Shown here piece after piece: positions 1 through 11,259 of a DNA stretch of 64,000 bases; the stretch's first letter is position 1, and the number at the start of each line of letters is the position of its first letter. The notes beneath the pieces are model-generated. The model did no database searches. It saw only the letters and a list, made by a program, of their open reading frames with translations, and was not told where the DNA came from. The position numbers and the translations under genes were made by a program. Origin of the DNA: Leidyana gryllorum EB-2025a (taxonomy: Eukaryota; Apicomplexa); contig JBLWGC010000169.1 in the NCBI GenBank assembly GCA_048772705.1, positions 62,001 to 126,000 of the forward strand, in the 5' to 3' direction.

Positions 1-190
1 CAAATCGGGTGCGTCACACCCGCATGGGTCTAAACCGCAAGCGATCCGACGATAGGCGGATTGCCGGGACCTCCGACGTCTATACACATCGTAGCTATGA
101 TGTACCGCTTCGCCTTCAATACAATAGATATGGAGTAGTCCGAGCCACCGGGTCATTCGCTTCGCTTTTGGCCCAGCAATTTTCCGGCTG

Positions 191-3144
191 ATGAGTGTCA
201 GGCTGAACTCCCTCTACTCTGAAGCACTTGCCGTGAGTGACCGTCGGCGTTGCCCCAGTGCCCGGAAAGCCACACACACCATGCAGAAACTCACCGACAC
301 CCCGCCGCCCGAGAACCCTACGCTACAAAGTCTATTACGAAGACCTATCCCTGTCCCTCCTATTGAGCTGATAGACCGGTATGAGCGTAATCGACTCGAT
401 ATAGTCGCACAGTGGCGCTCGGAGAGTTCCAGTAAAGACGCCTCCGACCTCTTGAGCCTTGCGCACCGTTCTCCGTAAGCCTGGCACTCACTTTTCTTTG
501 TCAATTGCCCTCAGCGATGACCTTATGGCGGAAGTATGCAGTAAACCCCTCGCCGAAGCGCAGCAAGAGGTACTCCGGCGGGCCGTAACTCAGTAATTCA
601 TGAGCCATTCGTCAGCTTTCCTTTAATCTCGATCGGGTAGAAGAGCAACTGTCCATTGCGGTTCGCGAATGCGTGCCCGCGGTAACTGCCCACGTTCACG
701 CCTTAATTGGCGATGGTGGCGTACTGTCACAGCATGCCTGTCGTGTACGAGAGCTGAGAAACAACATTGCAGAGCTCGATAACGGCTTCTGTGACCGAGT
801 CGGCCACCTGATGACCCGTCACCGGTAGGCACACGCGTGTGCTACTACAAAAACGCCACTATGTATTGGGATTGCAGCATACGGAATCAGCTGCAGAGGA
901 TCGTAGAAATCCTCAAGATGGTGTCATTGCTTCAGCAGACTTCTGCTAGTTTCGCATTGGCTCTAAACGTCCGTGACTATGTTCGCAGTCACGAGCAACT
1001 CCCGTTGCTCGAAAGCTTACTGGCAGATTTGTCGTCGGTACTGGCTGCTAAATCTCTCGGCGTAGCTACAACGAGCTTAAAGGAGAGCTTTATTCTGTCT
1101 GCCGAGACTGACTTTGCCGAGATGCTGGAAGAGTATGTCTTTTCGGTGAGTTCCGTTCAGCAACATGCAGCTGCGGCGGACTCATCTTAATTAGCTAGGC
1201 TGCCGTGGCGGAAGATTCACAGACGCCTTTGGTACTCACACCTACAGCAAGTCTGTCGCCGTTGGCTAGCGGCGAGGACCCGAACATTGGCGATGTATAT
1301 CAATGTTTGTTGCTGTGGCCCAACGGTGTGCCCAGAGCAATTCAACGGTGCCGGAAGCTGCACAAAACGGCTGGCCGGAAGGCATTCCGGGAATTACTGG
1401 CCCGGTGTTCCGCATCGGAAGATCCGACACTGAAAGCCGTCAAAGTTGAAGATCAACTGCGTATCATGACGAATCGGCAATTCCGCGAAGTCGTTGAGAG
1501 GGCCGTCAACGGCACACACCGGATCATTAAGAGGGCCTGTGAGAGTATGGACACAATTGTGGCCAACTCGCCCCCCGAAATGGTGTCGAGTGAAGCCATC
1601 CGTGACTATCGGATGGCACATGTTGACGCTTTGACGCTTCGAATAACTAGTTTCCTCCAACAACGATGGACCCGTCCCATCACCCCCGACATTGTGGTCG
1701 AGGACGAGTTAACGGCGACCTCATCGCTGCTAACTTACCTCGCAGAGGAGTGGACAGAGTACAGCGTGCCGAGTGGAATGCCGTTGGTGGCCGCTACGCT
1801 TTTGAGACCCGTTTATCAAACCTTCGTCACAGGTGAGATCCATCGATGCGGCACTCGCTGTTCTAAAATGAGATACACTATGCTGACAGATCTGCTCATC
1901 AAGAATGAAACTGTATTCTGTCTAACACTCTGTCAAATGCTGGAATCCGAGAATTGGAAGCCGGTGCCTCTTCCTCCGAGCAACGTGGTAGTGGCTGGCA
2001 GTATGGTGTGTCTATGGGACTTTGTGTACCGACTGTTGGGGTGGATCCCAGAGCTGCCCTACAGCCGACTCGCAATAGCTCAGCGGATCAGTAATATAAT
2101 CCATTTGTATCGTAACGCTGCCTTTGAGGTGGTCATGAGTAAGCAATCCCTCTTTAGTCTGTATTATCGCTTCTGTCCAGCACAAACGGGAGCAGCCAGT
2201 CTGCGAAAGGTGCTATTGGAGAAGGAAATGGATGTTCATATTGTGGGCGCTGTTCCGACTCTGGACAACCGCTCCTTGGGCCCAAAGCATCTCACGGTGT
2301 ATCTATCAACCTTAAGATTCCTCACTGAGTGGCTCCCCGAGCTGAGTCAGCAGATTCGCGATGCGACTGCGCCCCACTCTTGTGATGCAGTCTTCGGGAG
2401 TCTCGATGAATCACGCGCAGTGCACATAATGTTAGCTGCGGAGCTCGACTCTCGGAGCGGTACTCTGCAAGCTGACATGTCCATCGTAAGGCACACAGCA
2501 CCCTGTTTTCGGACAGCCTTCCCTGTAGGTGATTGACAAACTGGCGATGATCGCCTCCCGAAGCTTAGAGGTGGAAAAGTGGCTACATACCGCCGGGGAG
2601 GGAACCAAATGCAGTTGGAAACTGCCTGCCTGGCTTCCAACACAGAGAGAATATGAAGTCAGCCTTTACATTGACAAGCTCGTATCCAGATTCATCAATC
2701 TTCACCGGGTAAGCGTAACCATCTCATCTTCTACAATTCATCTCTCCTTCTATCAAGATTCTGGCAAAGGTGCTGCCCCCCATCATTGTGTTCCGCGTGT
2801 GCTCAGGTTCCTGGGCTATAATGCTCCAGAACTTGAAAACGTGTGTGGAGAACACTTCCAGGCTGCCACTGGGCATAACTCTCGAATCGTTCATGCTGGA
2901 CTGCTTCTGCCTCTTCTATCTGCTGCCATGCGATCCACGAGGAGAACTGCCGCCCAATGCGGCTCCTTCATTGATCGAGTTGGCTGAGCACTGGCGATCA
3001 TTTGTCGGATCATTGATAGAGATAGCCAGCGCAAATGAAACGTCATTTGTCAATTCCACCGATTTGTCGCCTATAGTGCGTCGAGCACTCACTGAACACT
3101 TTCCGGACTCAGCAGAGAGGCTTATGGCCGCTATCACGCATTAA
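191..3144 (+). CDS. VPS54-like GARP complex subunit
   Basis: Predicted tethering-complex subunit for endosome-to-Golgi retrograde vesicles. Seven exons join in phase: 191-474, 515-569, 616-824, 878-1145, 1199-2485, 2529-2708, 2758-3144, giving 889 residues, close to the usual size of VPS54. The N-terminal third is a coiled-coil tether region (a D-R-V-E-x-Q-L helix, then V-R-E-L-R-N-N-I-A-E-L-D and an L-Q-Q-T segment) in the order found in VPS54. The C-terminal half contains the L-x-x-K-H-L-x-x-x-L-x-x-L-x-F VPS54-C type motif. Introns are 40-53 bp with GT-AG ends. Intron 3 (825-877) carries a 14-bp palindrome. The start is the first ATG of the first supported exon; that reading frame is open back to about position 128, so the N-terminus may be incomplete. 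The stop lies 36 bp before the next start. Family call is from motif order, not a search. Confidence 0.68.
829..842. other. 14-bp perfect palindrome in VPS54 intron 3
   Basis: GCACACGCGTGTGC starts four bases after the GT donor of the 53-bp intron 825-877. It belongs to the dispersed CACACG(CG)TGTG family described in the findings. Function unknown. Confidence 0.85.
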
Positions 3145-3146
3145 AG

Positions 3147-3156
3147 CACACGTGTG
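3147..3156. other. Palindrome between VPS54 stop and protease start
   Basis: CACACGTGTG lies in the 35-bp gap between the VPS54 stop (3142-3144) and the protease ATG at 3180. In a gap this short it is the only obvious element, so it may be a promoter, RNA-processing or trans-splicing signal; that is inference. Confidence 0.8.
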
Positions 3157-3179
3157 TGCTTCGCCACAAACGTGATCCC

Positions 3180-4737
3180 ATGTATGCCTGGAACATATTG
3201 CTATGCCTGGTGGCTTGTCAGAGCGCAGGAACTGATCGGAAGAGCCAAAGACAGGCTGCATTGCGTGCACATTCGACGTCGCACACGACCCATGAGAACC
3301 GACCTCGAAGATCCAACCACATCTCAGAGCTACTACAAGAAAACCTGTTGTCCGAAATGGCAGCTGTGGTGAAGTTGAGGCCCTACGACTTCGTCCAGTC
3401 GAGTCCACCACAAACTTCCGCAACTTCGCACCAACGACTATTCAACTATCGCAATGTGCAGTTCTTGGGTGAGGTCAAGATAGGAACCCCGCCTCAAGAC
3501 TTCTTGGTCATATACGACACTGGATCGTCCCTCAGCTGGGTCACTGGACTCTGCGAGGACGGGGGTTGTCAGCATCACCACCATTACCATCCTGAGGAGA
3601 GTTCGTCATTTGTGCAAAAAGTGGACCAGGGTCGGGGAATTCAGGAGTTCATCCAATACGGCACCGGATGGTGTGTGCTGAACCTCGCTAACGATACCTT
3701 TTATATGGGTGCTTTAAGCGTAGAAAATCAGCCGTTCGGTTACGCCGAGAAGGAGTCCACCTTCCCATTTGTGGATGTGCCAGCTGATGGATTGATGGGA
3801 ATGGTGAGGAGATCGGCGGGGTTTGAATTGACTACTGCAGGTGCTTGACGATGGTATTGTGGCTCAAGTATTGGCCCAGGGAAAGCTCAAACGCAATATA
3901 TTTGCCATCTATTACAGTTCGCTGCCGGGAGATCAAGGTGTGTTCTCTTCATCTCTAAAGTTTCATTTCTTCGCTTCAAGGGTCCATTTCTTGGGGGTCT
4001 GTGGATCCACGATTTGCAGAAGACCCGTTATACGAGCCGATTTGGATTCCTGTGATTGAGGACGATTATTGGAGAGTGGCGGTGGAAGGTATTAAGGTTG
4101 GCAATCAGTTTGTTCCGACATGCGGTGTGGAGTTGGACCCAGACGAAATTAGTTCTGCGCACCACGAGCGGCCTACAGTTGCACCGAGTCCTATAGAAAA
4201 GTTTGAGGACGATTTGGAGAACAGATTGAATGACCAAAAGGAGAAACGGCACCAGAGAAAGCATGGTTTGGTACAAGAGGCGCTTCAAATGAAAGCAGAG
4301 AACATGCAACGACCGCTGTGTTCGGCTGCCGTTGATACTGGGAGCACTCTAGTGACGGTGAGGAGGTTGTGGTCGAGATTGCTCGCGTGATGGTCGTCGT
4401 TGTTGATTTTCAGTTGCCATCCCAGCAGTTAGAGGACATCAGTCAGGTCTATGCTGCCTTGGGCTTCAACATAGATCAGATCAATTGCAAGGAGAAGCAT
4501 TCGTTGCCGGATTTATCCATAGTGATGCGAGATGTCAACGGCCGCCTGATCGACTTTGACCTGACACCTGACGAGTTTGTGTTGGATGCTGATGTAGACG
4601 GTGACGATGTCTTCGACGAGTGTACTTTTGGCGTGATGGCGATGGACGTCCCCCCACCACGAGGCCCAGTGATGGTTCTGGGGCTCAATTTTCTTCAGCG
4701 ATTCTATTCAATCTTCGATTTCGGTGAGCATACATAG
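3180..4737 (+). CDS. Secreted pepsin-family (A1) aspartyl protease
   Basis: Aspartic endopeptidase predicted to enter the secretory pathway. Exons 3180-3803, 3841-3937, 3981-4357 and 4414-4737 join in phase to 473 residues. The start chosen, ATG 3180, opens directly into a signal peptide (MYAWNILLCLVACQS); an in-frame GTG at 3156 would put charged residues before it. A propeptide of about 85 residues precedes the mature domain. The first catalytic motif is D-T-G-S-S with the flap region downstream, then the typical S-I-S-W-G-S and Y-W-x-V segments. The second catalytic motif D-T-G-S-T ends exon 3. An Asp/Glu/Lys-rich insertion of about 55 residues sits just before the second motif and is unusual. 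Both catalytic Asp are present, so an active enzyme is expected. Introns are 37-56 bp. Confidence 0.85.
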
Positions 4738-4864
4738 GCCGGCAAACGAGGGCGTACTATACAATTTTTACATGATACGCAGAGAACAAAGCAATTGGGT
4801 TCACCACAACGGCCCGGCGCGCGCTGGAAATAAACCGGGCGAAACACGGGCAAACTTATCAAGA

Positions 4865-6296
4865 CTAGAAATCATCATCAGTCTGGAAAACGGGTAGCGC
4901 CGTTGTCGCGTTCGAGCCGGACTGTGTCTCAGCGGCCGCCCTTTTCTCCTTGGGTACAATCCGGAACGGACCAGCATGTTGCACTTGGAAGAGTGCTGGA
5001 ATAGGCAGCAGTGCGTCAGCGGGTAGCCTTCCTCCCTCCCTGAAGGGCAAGTTCGGCAGGAGGATCAGCTCATCCTCTGTTAAACCCATCATGGCGAGCA
5101 CCCGACCTCCCATCCCAATCAAGAAGCGGCATACGGCTTCGGAAGCCAATTGATTGCCTGTAACATCGGCGAGGTACTCATATTCGAGCTCGATCGCTTG
5201 CGATAGCATAGCTCGGACAACCTGCAGACGAGATTCAGTGGTGATGGCCAAGTCGAGGCGGACGGAACAGCGAGAGCGTGGCGGAGTCCATTTGTAGCAC
5301 AGCCAGCAGACGATTAGCAGCGACTGGAGCGGAGAAGCTATGTGGGCTCACCTTTGGCTCAATTTTGTGGTTCAGAGAAGAGTATAAATGAGCAGTGAAG
5401 TCAGCATGGAGCACCAAGTCGGTCCAGAGTCGTTCGGTACTCTTGTATACAGCGGACGACGGGGCTTCCTTTACAATCTCGTGCATGATGGCCAACCCTT
5501 AGGACGAATTGAACGGTTTGTTAGCGTGATTTGTTTTACCTGAAGTGAATATACACTTCATTACGGTGAAAGCAATGAGGACCTCGGCCATGGGAGCGGG
5601 GTTGTCGGAACCATGTACGATCTTGTCGACAAAGTCGGGTAGATCGCCGGCGAGGAGCTTGATTTTGTCTTCCCGGTGGAACCCTTCCATGTGGTGCGCA
5701 AGCCACTTTTGTTTGGCGACCAGCGTGGGTCGCTGTTGTTCCTGGAGATATCGCTTCCTTAATTCGTCGAGGGGCTCAGATGTGAGTGTCTGTGAGTGGT
5801 GTGAGCGGTGTGTTTTACTCATTGTGCGGCTTACGGTGACGTATTTGGTGAAGACCTCGCGGTGGAAGTTTTCGAACATTGCTTGGAACCCGAGGTAGGC
5901 TCTTCCTTCAGGCGCTTGAAGGGCTTCGACCAGCTCGCACGACAAATCTAGAATATCGGGGAAGAGGAAACCATTGACAGCGTCTTTAGAACCGGTGATG
6001 GAGGCTGGCACACCATAGCACAGATTGAAATGGAGAGCAAATGTCATGAGAGCATTCCGTTGCCACTCAGCCAAGCAGGATGTTCGTATCTTATCAGCCT
6101 CATCTTTCCACGGAAAGTCTTCAGGTGTCCAGAAGGAGGTTTCGATCTTTTTGTAGAACTCCCATAGGCTGGGGAATTCGATTGGGAAGAGGACCCATCG
6201 TTCCGAGTTTTGTTCGAGGACGGTCTCGAACTGTTCATTGTCCCGCAGCTCTCGGCGAGAGGGCGAGATCTCTATGAGTGAGAGTGGTTGGGCCAT
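4865..6296 (-). CDS. Ribonucleotide reductase R2-like protein, degenerate metal site
   Basis: Homologue of the class I ribonucleotide reductase small subunit. Exons 6296-5835, 5789-5540, 5497-5352 and 5221-4865 give 404 residues, the normal R2 size. R2 landmarks are clear: W-V-L-F-P-I, S-F-W-T-P-E, a G-F-Q-x-M-F-E-N-F-H helix, I-F-T-S-G, and a late A-I-E-L-E-Y-E-Y-L helix. By eye alignment to mouse R2, ligands E170 and H173 are kept (E142, H145) and H270 is kept (H268), but D139 aligns with P62, E233 with K232 and E267 with L265. The radical tyrosine aligns with F149. A catalytic diiron-tyrosyl centre is therefore unlikely. The last residues, F-Q-T-D-D-D-F, match the R2 tail that docks to R1. 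It may act like yeast Rnr4, a structural partner of a normal R2. The largest intron is 130 bp (5222-5351). Confidence 0.75.
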
Positions 6297-6342
6297 TTAT
6301 GGTGGGTAGCAAATCAGTTGGTAGGCTCGGCGGTGGCAAAAG

Positions 6343-7033
6343 TCAGCGAGGCGATTTTTTGTTGGTGACGACGACGCGCGTGGGTCTAGAAAGAAGGAGA
6401 GATATAATAGCCACTAGCGGAATAGTACCTCAGGACAGTTTTGTTATGGGTAAAACCCTCTGACACCACTGCTGACACTACAGGTGGCCCCACTGCTTCG
6501 TTGGCTGCGGCCTTGTTCTCCATTAGGGCCTCGTGGAACTTGGGGTCGAAGCGGTCTCCCACCCGCTGTGTTACTCTTTGTGACAACAGACCTTACTGCG
6601 GCTACTTACCACCGGGATGATCTCCACTCCCAACGCCTGTAGCTGCGACTGCACTGTGGCGCCGCAGAGCGCTACCGCCTCCTGACACTTAGACACGGAG
6701 AAGTTGGGCGTGTTGCCCAACTCGCGTTCCAGACGGGATAGCTCATCATACACAGGCAGAAAGCGCCGGGCTGTCCACGCCGCTGCGCTCACCCGCTCGT
6801 CTGCCAACTGGATTGGATTGGTACTTTCCGGTCACAAAGCCACTTTTATGTTCGCTTACACGCCGTTCAGCTATTCGTCGCTCATTCTCCCGGGCAGCAG
6901 TACACTCCAAGTATGCCGTTTTCCAGTCTTTATTCTCAGGCAGTGACACCACAGATCGACGGGCCCTTCCACCCAGAATACCACAAACACTCAAACCCCC
7001 CTTCCGCTTCACGTATGATCCGATATTAAGCAT
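6343..7033 (-). CDS. GrpE nucleotide exchange factor, mitochondrial type
   Basis: Nucleotide exchange factor for an organellar Hsp70, driving ADP release during protein import and folding. Exons 7033-6860, 6807-6610, 6565-6429 and 6385-6343 join in phase to 183 residues. The N-terminus (MLNIGSYVKRKGG...) is basic and free of acidic residues, as in mitochondrial presequences. A helical segment with F-L-P-V-Y-D-E-L and R-L-E-R-E-L follows. The beta-domain has G-D-R-F-D-P-K-F-H-E-A-L, V-V-S-E-G-F and finally V-L-R-P-T-R-V-V-V, the GrpE signature at its usual C-terminal place. The last exon is only 43 bp. The ATG at 7033 was chosen over an upstream in-frame TTG. The gene ends 46 bp upstream of the R2-like start and diverges from the next gene with 63 bp between start codons. 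Confidence 0.82.
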
Positions 7034-7096
7034 CTCAACCCCGACTCCTCCCAACTTGACCGATGATTTTTTTTCAAGCTACAAGTACTCCGACAC

Positions 7097-8057
7097 ATGG
7101 ACGAGGTGGTCCCGTTAGCACAAGTCCAACATGAACTTGTGGAACGTCAGCGTCAAAAGCTCACACATCATCTCATCCATTTGATTCAAGCATTGCCGGT
7201 AGGTCCCTTGTGTGTACCTCTTGTCCCTCCTTTGGCTGTGCCGTTGCCGCCTCGCATTGTGCTCGTTGCACCTGGCCTCTGCAGTGTGCTTGACGGACTG
7301 TGCACACTTTGGTTGACGCGCTATGCACATTTTGCTTGTGCACGGCGATTTTGGTGGCGGCCTTGATATCGAGTGTGTTCGTTGCAGATCTACCCCCAGC
7401 GACGGCCGTTGGACACATGTGAGGTGAATCATTTCCAAGCGCGTGTGCACTTGCAGAACATCGTGAGGGCACGTGGGAAAAATGATTAAATGGTTTGTGC
7501 AGCTACACTCGTGCCGCACCTTGATGCAACTGGCCGCTGATTTGTCCATCATGCAGACCATTTACAACGCTTCCGAGAGGCGTGACCGGGCTGACATGGC
7601 GTCGTCTGATGTGCGGATGGCGATGGACAGGTTGGTGGGGATGTATCTGATGCCGCAGCTCCAACAAACTATGGGAAGGCTGCCGGATCCTCCCCTTGAC
7701 CCGAAGATGGTGGTTCCGGCTTTGTCCTCGGTGGTGTGTGGACAGTCGCTGAAAGGATTGGGTGATGAAATCGGATTACTGGGGCAAACAGTAGCTGAGG
7801 AGTCTGAGTTTCTGAAAGGAACAGAATTAGGGAAACGGCTGGTGGACGGCGATTGTGGAGGGATAGGACCATTCAGCCGGCCTGGTGACATAATGACATC
7901 TAAACTACAAGTCGCTCCGTTGGGTGACGTCCTGCGTACCTGGGAGGAAGCACACGAGTGGATTGCCGGGGACGGCTCACTTCTCCAGCAACAGGGCGCT
8001 ATCGGACTCCCTGCACCCCGGGAAGTCATACACTCGCGCTTGATGGCCCATCCTTAG
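7097..8057 (+). CDS. Hypothetical protein
   Basis: I do not recognise this protein. Three exons (7097-7198, 7388-7462, 7503-8057) join in phase 0 to 243 residues. The N-terminal 100 residues are helical and rich in Leu, Gln and His with no Gly or Pro runs; the C-terminal half is mixed, with several Gly-rich turns. No signal peptide, membrane segment or catalytic motif is visible. The first intron is long for this region, 189 bp, and holds several TGCAC-type words; the second is 40 bp. It is divergent from GrpE, sharing a 63-bp intergenic space. The exon structure is a by-eye proposal; the third exon alone is a strong open frame. Confidence 0.5.
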
Positions 8058-8124
8058 AGTTTGCGACTCCACCAGAAATAGAAGAAACTCAATCCACCCC
8101 TTACAAGGCGCCGCTGAGGCACTA

Positions 8125-8192
8125 CTCACACACACACAAAGACACACACACTCACAAAGACTCATACACACAAAGACACACACGCCAGAAAG
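8125..8192. repeat. CACAAAGA / CA microsatellite
   Basis: Imperfect repeat of CACACACA and CACAAAGA blocks directly downstream of the preceding gene. The rest of 8058-8467 shows no convincing gene, only a G-rich stretch before the next start. Confidence 0.8.
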
Positions 8193-8467
8193 GACCCTAG
8201 AAGCGAGTGAGGACCCCCAATTCGGCAGCTGAGCTCTCGGCAGCTCAGTCGGCATCAGAGTTTGCCTTCGTCATTGGCGAGAGAGGGGGAGGTGAGTGGG
8301 GAGCGAGGTGATGAAAAGCGTTGTTTTTCGGTTATTGAGGGTTGTTGTAGCTGTGAGGGGGTTAATAAGGGGTTTATAGTGTGTCTCGGCAAATTAGTTG
8401 TAGATTGGTGTGTCTCCTCCTGAGTAGTGGGCTGTTTAAGTATTTAACAGGTGCATGGAAGTTTGAG

Positions 8468-10159
8468 ATGTCCATACCAACGCCGCTGAGTCCCCCGTCA
8501 GAAGAGTGGCAATGGCCTCCTCGGTCGCGTGCGCGGACGCTCCCTTATACGTCGGAGGTTCACCATCAGCAGCAGCAGCGGCGGCGCGGCGGTGTGCCTT
8601 CGACGGGTGAGGTGATGATGAAGAGTTCTCGTGCGCGTTTCGACCACACTGCATTGCACGACATTAGCGAGGATCGCGTGCGGGGTTCTGCTCCTCCGAT
8701 GCGGGGTGGAGGAGTTTCTGCTGGCGGTGGTGGCGGGAGCAGCAGCGGAGTGTATCGTCGTACGCCGGCAACGGCTCAGGATTTAGGTTGGTCGGTGAGT
8801 ATGTCGCGGCGTAAGCAGCCAAAGAGCAATCTTGCGCGAGCGACATCGTGTCGGGAGGACCGTAATCTAATGTACAATATGCCGATAAACCAGCAGCAGC
8901 AGCATACGAGCGGATTGGTTCTATCACGGCAACAGCGTGATCGTATGGAGCGGGAGCGGGAGCGGGACCAGCGTTTCGACCGCGAGAGGGAGCGGGAATT
9001 GTTGAGGGATTCGCGGGCGACTACACCTTTGATGTGGCAAAAGTCTGCGGCGTCTACAAACTCTTCGGTGCACCGGCCCACAGGCGGCGGTGGCGGTGGC
9101 GGGTGGGAGTCTTTGGTGGAAGCTCAGTCGGCCGAGTTGACGACTCCGGCGCACCACTCTACGCCGCGGCGGATGTTATCCGCGCGGTCCCGCGATATGG
9201 CCGCAGCGCTGGTCGGAGGAGCCGAGGACGACGATTTGGAGGACTCTGAGGGAGAAGAGGACGAGGAAGACGACGAGGACATGGACATCATGATGGACGA
9301 CCCTTACATCTCGGAGGCGTCAACGGTTTCTCACAACAACACCCCTTTGGACTGCGACAATATGGATTTGGGGGGCTTCGGGCCCGCTACACATCCCTCT
9401 CCCGGCGGAGTCAGCCACATCACCTTTGTCGGCGCCCCCAAAGGACCCGCCAGCAAAGTCCATCTCACCTTCTCCGCCAAGTTCTGGGACGGTGGAGCCG
9501 TCTCGGAGGCCGAATCGGAGTTCTTTGCACTTCTGAAATCGAGTTACCTCTCAATGTTTGGCCAACGCGAGACTCACGACCGCCTACGCGCCTTCCTCAG
9601 CGAGATGGACTCTGCCGTCGCCCACTGTGGCAGCGGCCTCCTCGAAGTCGAACGCCAACTGCACCGAATGGTGGTGTCTCCGCCGGGCATCGGGGCCCCC
9701 ACACCGCAAATGGAAGTGCGGTCTCGCAGCCAAATGCCGCTGCCCCTCGGAGAACAGGAAGAGACGGGACCGTCTTACTACATGTTGATCAACCGGCGGG
9801 TCCCAGCCTCCACCAGCGCAGCCCCCACCACCACCTGCTATGTCCCCTACGTCTCTGACTGTTACGACTCTCTCGAAAACCCCAAAGACTATACAGAGGC
9901 CTGGCACTATCTCTTGCGCTCCGGGGCCATTGCCCTTCTCGGCCGCAGCCCCACTGATGACTCTCCCGTCGTGGCGTCTCTGTGCTCCAGAGAGTTTGTG
10001 CGATTTGCTTATCTCAACTACAAATCCCCCAACGCCCCCGCTAACGGCGTCTACGTCCATCCCTTGACAGCCAAGCTGTACTGGGAGATCGCCGCTCATC
10101 GCGCACAAATTATGACTGTCAGTCTGTCCATTGGAATATGGCTGCGGAGTCTACATTGA
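8468..10159 (+). CDS. Hypothetical protein with low-complexity N-terminus
   Basis: Unrecognised protein of 563 residues from ATG 8468 (MSIPTPLSPPSEEWQWPP). Residues 1 to about 250 are low complexity, rich in Arg, Gly, Ser and Gln, including an R-E-R-E-R-D type run and poly-Gly stretches. An acidic block (E-D-D-D-L-E-D-S-E-G-E-E-D-E-E-D) follows. The C-terminal ~250 residues look globular, with V-H-L-T-F-S-A-K-F-W-D and Y-V-S-D-C-Y-D-S-L segments. The frame is open upstream to 8381 but only with a non-ATG start. No intron is needed. It could be a scaffold or RNA-associated protein, but nothing in it proves a function. Confidence 0.6.
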   Translation: MSIPTPLSPPSEEWQWPPRSRARTLPYTSEVHHQQQQRRRGGVPSTGEVMMKSSRARFDHTALHDISEDRVRGSAPPMRGGGVSAGGGGGSSSGVYRRTPATAQDLGWSVSMSRRKQPKSNLARATSCREDRNLMYNMPINQQQQHTSGLVLSRQQRDRMERERERDQRFDRERERELLRDSRATTPLMWQKSAASTNSSVHRPTGGGGGGGWESLVEAQSAELTTPAHHSTPRRMLSARSRDMAAALVGGAEDDDLEDSEGEEDEEDDEDMDIMMDDPYISEASTVSHNNTPLDCDNMDLGGFGPATHPSPGGVSHITFVGAPKGPASKVHLTFSAKFWDGGAVSEAESEFFALLKSSYLSMFGQRETHDRLRAFLSEMDSAVAHCGSGLLEVERQLHRMVVSPPGIGAPTPQMEVRSRSQMPLPLGEQEETGPSYYMLINRRVPASTSAAPTTTCYVPYVSDCYDSLENPKDYTEAWHYLLRSGAIALLGRSPTDDSPVVASLCSREFVRFAYLNYKSPNAPANGVYVHPLTAKLYWEIAAHRAQIMTVSLSIGIWLRSLH

Positions 10160-11259
10160 AAGTGATTTTCTTTCTTCAACCCCTCCCACACTCCCACCTG
10201 AGATGAAATAGGAAGCTGAAATCATTACGACTGCAATATTTACACTCTATTGTATATCACTCGTTCTCCTCTCACTGGCAAAATCAGAGGCGGTTCGAGA
10301 GACTATTCCTCTCCGTCTGCCCGTCTTTGTGTGTCCTCTAATACTAGCGCTCCTATCTCTCACTCCTCGTTGCTGCGATTACTTCTTCTCCTCTCATAGT
10401 CTCTGTTTCTCTGTCAATCTGTCGTCTGTCAATCTGCGTGCGGTCCGGTTCACACTATTCAATTATTTCCTCTTACTCACTGGTGTCTCTTTCTCTGATG
10501 TCTCACCCAATCAGTCGCACTAATGATTCTTCATTGTCGAGAACGAGAATAATAATAATACCTTTGCGCCGACGTCTCACTCTAAATAAAATATGCGCCC
10601 GCCGGATATACGCACACCTTACACACCCTCTCTTACACACCCCACACACTTGTCTACACACACGGCCACACAATGTCATTTGCGAGTGGTCGACCTCTTC
10701 TGAGACATCCCGGGACCACACACTCACGCGCCCGATTGGTCGATCCATCGATTGATTGTACACACAAAGCCCATTCTCATACAGTTAGTCGACTATTGTC
10801 GAGTCTCGCGCTCATCGAATGCACACACACACGAACGAACGAACACACACACACATCCCGTTCCGATGTCCCAAACCCGTTCTATGAAGGAGAGAATATC
10901 TATCACAGAGAACAAATGTATATCTGTGTGAGAGAGACTGACTGACTGACTGAGTCGAGTCCGCGCGTGGAGTGGACGAGCGAGCAAAGAAAGAGAGACC
11001 AACGAGTTTGTTACTGTAAACAGTGTCTCTTATGGCCGCCTTCATCCTCCATACATATACCACACAACCGCAGATCCACCCACACCCGCGTCTCTCGTCT
11101 CGTCTCGTCTCGCTCTATGTCTCTCTGTCTCTCTGTTTGTCCGGGAGACGAGTTGGCCCGCTCTGTTCTTCTCTCATTGGCGCTGCCCTGATCGACCTTA
11201 CTCCACTGACACACACTCTCTTTGCGATCGTCAACCTCCTCCGCTGCTAATTAGTTAAG
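10160..11259. other. 1.1-kb non-coding stretch with many microsatellites
   Basis: Between the converging genes that end at 10159 and 11260. No supported ORF. It contains ACACAC/GAAC repeats (about 10821-10855), GACT repeats (about 10930-10952), a TCTCG repeat (about 11091-11113), and CTCTCTGT runs. Probably 3' UTRs and spacer, unusually long for this window. Confidence 0.6.

Noticed and set aside
9-190. Open frame of 60 codons at the left edge
   Set aside because: No protein features and its stop overlaps the VPS54-like ATG; could be an exon end of an upstream gene but nothing supports it.
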